From a virus, in the IMG/VR virus record IMGVR_UViG_3300037882_001652, positions 1 through 21,606 of that record: a DNA stretch of 21,606 bases. One strand, given 5' to 3'. The translations under genes were made by a program, and so were the position numbers. The notes under the pieces were generated by a model. That model worked only from the letters and a program-made list of their open reading frames with translations, did not search any database and had not been told where the DNA came from. This document shows, piece by piece, positions 18,497 to 21,606 of the stretch. How positions within the stretch are numbered: the stretch's first letter is position 1; the number at the start of each line of letters is the position of its first letter.

Positions 18497-19421
18497 AACT
18501 ATCAATCTCCCCCTCAAATGGTTCCGGTTTCTTTCGATCTGTGTACTGTGGATTCCGCTTCACGCTCAACTCAATTCGCTCGATCTCTTCGAGCAACTTA
18601 TAGATCGCATCGGCAATCTTCGCTTGGTAGTGATCGTCCGCCCGCACTCGAATTTGGAACGGCGTCAAACCCGGATGCCATGCGAAGAAGTCGCAATATG
18701 CGAGCATGCTTATCATCAACAGGCCCTGTATCTGTGGCCTGTACTCACTTGGCAGAACCCCTTGACTTTGCCATCGGATCAACGTCTGAGGGGCGGGGCA
18801 CTTGATTTCCAGCAACCCATCATTGCCGATTAGTCCATCAGGCGAGCCTCCATAAACATCGGTGAACAGCGGCGTGATGAAGCCAACTTGATGCACATCG
18901 ACGCCGTTATCTTCCTCATACGTAGCCCGCGCCAATGGCTCGTTCTCAGTGCCCCACTGCATCCAATAGCTCGGCGGCGGCTCCGTGAACAACCCCATCC
19001 GCTTGCTAACAATTTCCGCAGCATAATCGACTGCTGACGCCGAATAGTCACCACGGGTCTGTGAGACAATGCGACCGAAGTTACTCGCTGTTGGCCTTGC
19101 CCTCAACCTGTCCCATTCCTCTGACCCCTGAATGCAGTCGATGATGCGGAACTGTCGCTCGGTTGGCCCGAACTCCGGCAGATCGGATGTCCTGTCATAG
19201 TAGTCTACGTCGCCTGAATCGGCACATCTGGCATCAACGACGTTGTTCCGCCGCATCCAGCAAGCCGTCGCTTCATTCGGCTCGAAGCTTGAAACTCGAT
19301 ACGAAGCCTTGCCGTCAGCGACGAAAAGTGACGATCCCTGATCGGAAGTGAGAGAAAGCTCGTAGCCCATCGCCGTCAGTCCGGCTCCCCACGCTGCGTA
19401 GTGTTGCAATGGACCGATCAC
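18471..19421 (-). CDS. YqaJ/lambda-type exonuclease
   Basis: 316 residues from a GTG at 19421, overlapping the upstream stop (GTGA). A longer frame to 19556 overlaps the upstream gene and lacks a start signal. After a ~95-residue N-terminal region, the YqaJ nuclease domain begins with QGSEEWDRLRARPTASNFG, then QWGTENEPLARATYE (E161), GGSPDGLIG (D195) and GLLEIKCP (E205, K207), which is the PD-(D/E)xK set. It digests one strand of duplex ends for recombination with a ssDNA-annealing partner. No RecT/Bet-like gene is recognised nearby unless the following gene supplies it. Confidence 0.93.
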   Translation of the reverse strand: MIGPLQHYAAWGAGLTAMGYELSLTSDQGSSLFVADGKASYRVSSFEPNEATACWMRRNNVVDARCADSGDVDYYDRTSDLPEFGPTERQFRIIDCIQGSEEWDRLRARPTASNFGRIVSQTRGDYSASAVDYAAEIVSKRMGLFTEPPPSYWMQWGTENEPLARATYEEDNGVDVHQVGFITPLFTDVYGGSPDGLIGNDGLLEIKCPAPQTLIRWQSQGVLPSEYRPQIQGLLMISMLAYCDFFAWHPGLTPFQIRVRADDHYQAKIADAIYKLLEEIERIELSVKRNPQYTDRKKPEPFEGEIDSYESTTIEL

Positions 19422-20617
19422 GTCAGCCTCTCTCTCATTGCGTCGATACAACAAGACAAGTCGCGGTGAAGCTCCGTCAGTAAGTCTTCGCATTGTGGGG
19501 ATACTGACGGGAACTGCTCGTCGGCATAGTTCTCTATGGATGTGATCCACAAGCACATCTTTTCGATGTCCGGTCGCATTTCCTCGGCCCGCAGCAGTTC
19601 AGCCGCATCGTACTGCTCGCGAGCTAGCTTTTCTCCGGCTTCAGCTTCCAGTCTCGCCGCCGTGGACTCTGCTTCAAGCCGCACGCGAACACGCTCGTTC
19701 TCTTCCTCTTCCATTCGCTTCATCTCCGCTTCGCATTTCAGACGCTTGGTTTCGATCTCGGCTCGCTGTCGTTCAAGCTCTGCCGTCTGTGCGTCCAACT
19801 TGGCTTGAACTTCAGCCCGTTGCACCGCCTCACGTTTCATACGATCCGCGTTTTCCTGAGCGATGCGGGCGGCACGATCCTCGTCTGCCTTGCGTTGCCG
19901 TTTTGCCGCTTCTGCCTTTTGCTTCTCAAATTCCGCTATCTTGGCTTCCAGTGCCTCTTGATCGGCCTTCCGCTTCTGATCCTCGATGGCCTGTTGCTTA
20001 ATTCGGTACGCTTCTGCATTCGCGTCAGACTCAGCCTTGTCAGCAGCAGCCTTGGCGGCGGCCTTGGCGGCGAGTCGTTGCTGCTCGGCCAGTTGCTTCC
20101 GGCCCTCGACTTGAACTCGCAGTGAAACCAACAGCGGGTCGAACACCGACGCGGACACGCTCGACAGGTAGTCGTCGGGATACGCTGCGAGGATGTCGCG
20201 GTACTCGCCGACAGCTTCGGCCATCGCGGTCTTGCGGTCGTTCAACAACTTGTTTTTCGCGGCCACTCGCTCGGCTTCCAGTGCCGCTTCCGCTCGGTCC
20301 TCTTCACTCTTCAGGTGCAACTCAATCGGCTCGAACAACGACAACAGCCCCTTGGCTTTTTCGTTGTTGTTCTTGATTTCCCGATTGTGGTCCTCATTCA
20401 TTTCCTTGCGGATTTTGTCCACAGTGGTCCGGGCCTTCACAAGCTCCATCCGCGCGGCATGCACCGCAGCCAGTTGGCTCTTGTCTCGGATGTCCGTGAC
20501 TTTGAGGTCACGGTATCCCTCGAACCGCTTTACTGTCTCGGCAGTTACCGAGAACAGGATCGTCTGTGGTTGGCTTGTTGCTTCTGGCGCTATTGGGATC
20601 GTCGTCACTGCATTCAT
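19418..20617 (-). CDS. Long coiled-coil phage protein next to the exonuclease
   Basis: 399 residues from the ATG at 20617, with AGGATACC upstream. The N-terminal ~110 residues (DLKVTDIRDKSQLAAVHAAR, then TTVDKIRKEMNEDHNRE and LFEPIELHLKSEEDRAE) follow a common phage pattern related to DUF1351-type proteins near RecT or exonuclease genes. Residues ~120-350 are a very long charged, Ala/Glu/Arg-rich coiled coil. A short globular C-terminus follows. Possibly a scaffold for the recombination complex. It ends in GTGA with the exonuclease start. Confidence 0.85.
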   Translation of the reverse strand: MNAVTTIPIAPEATSQPQTILFSVTAETVKRFEGYRDLKVTDIRDKSQLAAVHAARMELVKARTTVDKIRKEMNEDHNREIKNNNEKAKGLLSLFEPIELHLKSEEDRAEAALEAERVAAKNKLLNDRKTAMAEAVGEYRDILAAYPDDYLSSVSASVFDPLLVSLRVQVEGRKQLAEQQRLAAKAAAKAAADKAESDANAEAYRIKQQAIEDQKRKADQEALEAKIAEFEKQKAEAAKRQRKADEDRAARIAQENADRMKREAVQRAEVQAKLDAQTAELERQRAEIETKRLKCEAEMKRMEEEENERVRVRLEAESTAARLEAEAGEKLAREQYDAAELLRAEEMRPDIEKMCLWITSIENYADEQFPSVSPQCEDLLTELHRDLSCCIDAMRERLT

Positions 20618-20645
20618 CGTCTGGTATCCTGCTATTGTGTTTGAC

Positions 20646-21068
20646 TTAGCCGAAAAGAGCACTCTTTAAGATCGCATCAGAATCGGCTTTCGCTTTTTCG
20701 GTAAGCTTTACGCGAAGCTGGTTTTCAAGAACTGACAGATAGTTCTCTCGAAGACTCTTGATCGCTGTTTTTGGTAGTTCCGGCAGATTGCCAGCCTGCT
20801 TGGTTAGCCACGCATTTACGGCGTCTCCCGCCTTATCTCTCAGCCAATCACCGGCAGCACTATCGCCGAACCTGCCATTGCAATGGTCTATTTCCCATTC
20901 GCCGTAACGGTTGTTGAACCCGAGAAGCTTCATGGTGACTTCTTCTAACTTCGAGTCCAGAAGGCTTTTTATTTCGCCAGCGATGTCTTCTTTCGACTTC
21001 ACCCACTCCTCAGCGGCCTTACCGGCACTCTTGACGACTCTTTTTATTTCTGACTGAGTTTTATTCAT
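20646..21068 (-). CDS. Unknown helical phage protein
   Basis: 140 residues from the ATG at 21068, overlapping the upstream gene by eight bases. Charged and helical (SEIKRVVKSAGKAAEEWVK, then DWLRDKAGDAVNAWLTK), with one Cys/His/Trp-containing turn (WEIDHCNGRFGDSA). No family recognised. Confidence 0.78.
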   Translation of the reverse strand: MNKTQSEIKRVVKSAGKAAEEWVKSKEDIAGEIKSLLDSKLEEVTMKLLGFNNRYGEWEIDHCNGRFGDSAAGDWLRDKAGDAVNAWLTKQAGNLPELPKTAIKSLRENYLSVLENQLRVKLTEKAKADSDAILKSALFG

Positions 21069-21606
21069 CTACGTTACTCCTAACTGGTGACATCGCAATC
21101 ATTCTCTCGATAATCTCGACGCACTGAGAGATGATTTGCTCTGCGACTGCTGGGTCTCCTGCGGCGGCGCTTTCGGCTGCGGCGGCGCTTTCGGCTGCGA
21201 TTTCGGCTGTGGCGTTATCAACGATCTCGGCGACTGCACGCAACTTTGCTGCTTGTTCCGCATGCCCATCGAAAGTCGCCCGATCCATCGCGTCAGCGGC
21301 TATCGTCCTGACTGACCAGTCCGCGAGCATGTAGACTCGCTTCATCGTCAGGTCATCGTTTCTCGTCCCGGCCAACCGACTCACAAACGGCATCAGCACT
21401 TCAGTCCGATGCGCGTCGTCCCGGAACAACCACGAGTCGTTAATCCGAATCAGAAATTTCCTGATAACTGGGCAGCAGCACTCCAACTCATCCGTCGCCT
21501 TACCAATCGGCTCGCCTCGCGACATGCGGTAGCACGCTACTGCCGCAGACATGACGCACGCCTTGTTTTTTTCGTAATCGCCGATGCCACTCACTAAAGT
21601 GAATTC
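21061..21606 (-). CDS. Unknown helical phage protein, 5' end may be outside window
   Basis: 177 residues from a GTG at 21594, but the frame is open through the window edge and no binding site is visible, so the true start may lie further right. An N-terminal cysteine cluster (LECCCPVIRKF) is followed by helical segments and an Ala-Glu-Ser low-complexity stretch coded by an exact 18-base tandem duplication at 21163-21198. No family recognised. Confidence 0.7.
   Translation of the reverse strand, partial: EFTLVSGIGDYEKNKACVMSAAVACYRMSRGEPIGKATDELECCCPVIRKFLIRINDSWLFRDDAHRTEVLMPFVSRLAGTRNDDLTMKRVYMLADWSVRTIAADAMDRATFDGHAEQAAKLRAVAEIVDNATAEIAAESAAAAESAAAGDPAVAEQIISQCVEIIERMIAMSPVRSNVDE
21163..21198. 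repeat. 18-bp tandem duplication within a gene
   Basis: Two exact head-to-tail copies of an 18-base unit (GGCGGCGCTTTCGGCTGC) add six residues (AESAAA-type) to the last protein. Likely slippage. Confidence 0.9.

Noticed and set aside
1-21606. An integron integrase or any tyrosine recombinase
   Set aside because: Searched all long frames for the R..HxxR..Y layout and the IntI-specific patch; none is present in this window.

Overview
The window looks like part of a bacteriophage or prophage genome, with nearly all genes on the minus strand, that carries a large insertion: an array of integron gene cassettes (about 20 recognisable attC recombination sites) with no integron integrase in view, i.e. 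a CALIN-type array. The phage assignment rests on gene content: SSB, MazG-like pyrophosphohydrolase, SF2 helicase, ParB-like protein, YqaJ/lambda-type exonuclease, a phage OB-fold-like protein, a VRR-NUC nuclease, an RNA ligase, and many tiny genes joined by ATGA or GTGA stop/start overlaps. There is no capsid, tail, terminase or tRNA gene in the window, so phage, prophage or phage-like plasmid cannot be separated, and the host cannot be named. The right end is an EcoRI site (GAATTC), possibly a clone edge.

Layout. 1-1618 (minus): 5' part of an RNA ligase running off the left edge, a membrane-anchored proline-rich protein, and a VRR-NUC nuclease. 1791-11454: the cassette array. 11482-12039: a decayed right border with two start-less reading frames and an attC-like palindrome. 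12044-13697 (minus): five small coupled genes including SSB. 13698-13914: an intergenic stretch holding a perfect 26-bp inverted repeat. 13915-17327 (minus): MazG-like protein, two small genes, helicase, ParB-like protein. 17346-17391: an intrinsic terminator. 17463-21606 (minus): coiled-coil protein, OB-fold-like protein, exonuclease, long coiled-coil protein and two unknowns.

The cassette array is the main discovery. In the plus direction each attC has the classical layout (RYYYAAC, then an L'' arm like TTCAAGCNGACG; a partner arm like GCTTAAC, then GTTRRRY), and the left arm carries the extra unpaired bases that set attC polarity. About 22 cassette genes are nevertheless on the minus strand, opposite to normal cassette orientation but the same as the surrounding phage genes; only four are on the plus strand. 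In ten sites the ribosome-binding site and ATG of the minus-strand gene lie inside the attC loop and translation reads out through the attC arm, so unrelated proteins begin with a similar Thr/Pro/Glu-rich leader, often ending in APV(D/E/N)xLV. In six cassettes the stop codon is made by the GTTRRRY core of the next site. A cassette is therefore almost exactly one gene with its own translation start, built to be read from the phage operon rather than from an integron promoter.

Cargo includes a cytosine-5 DNA methyltransferase, an adenine-type DNA methyltransferase, a DUF262 domain protein, a DUF2513 protein, zinc-ribbon proteins, small membrane proteins and many unknowns, which fits an accessory and possibly anti-defence gene pool. 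I suggest that the phage takes up and reshuffles cassettes using an integrase supplied by a host integron; this is inference. In the entries below attC sites are numbered 1 to 20 from left to right, and cassette n ends at attC-n.
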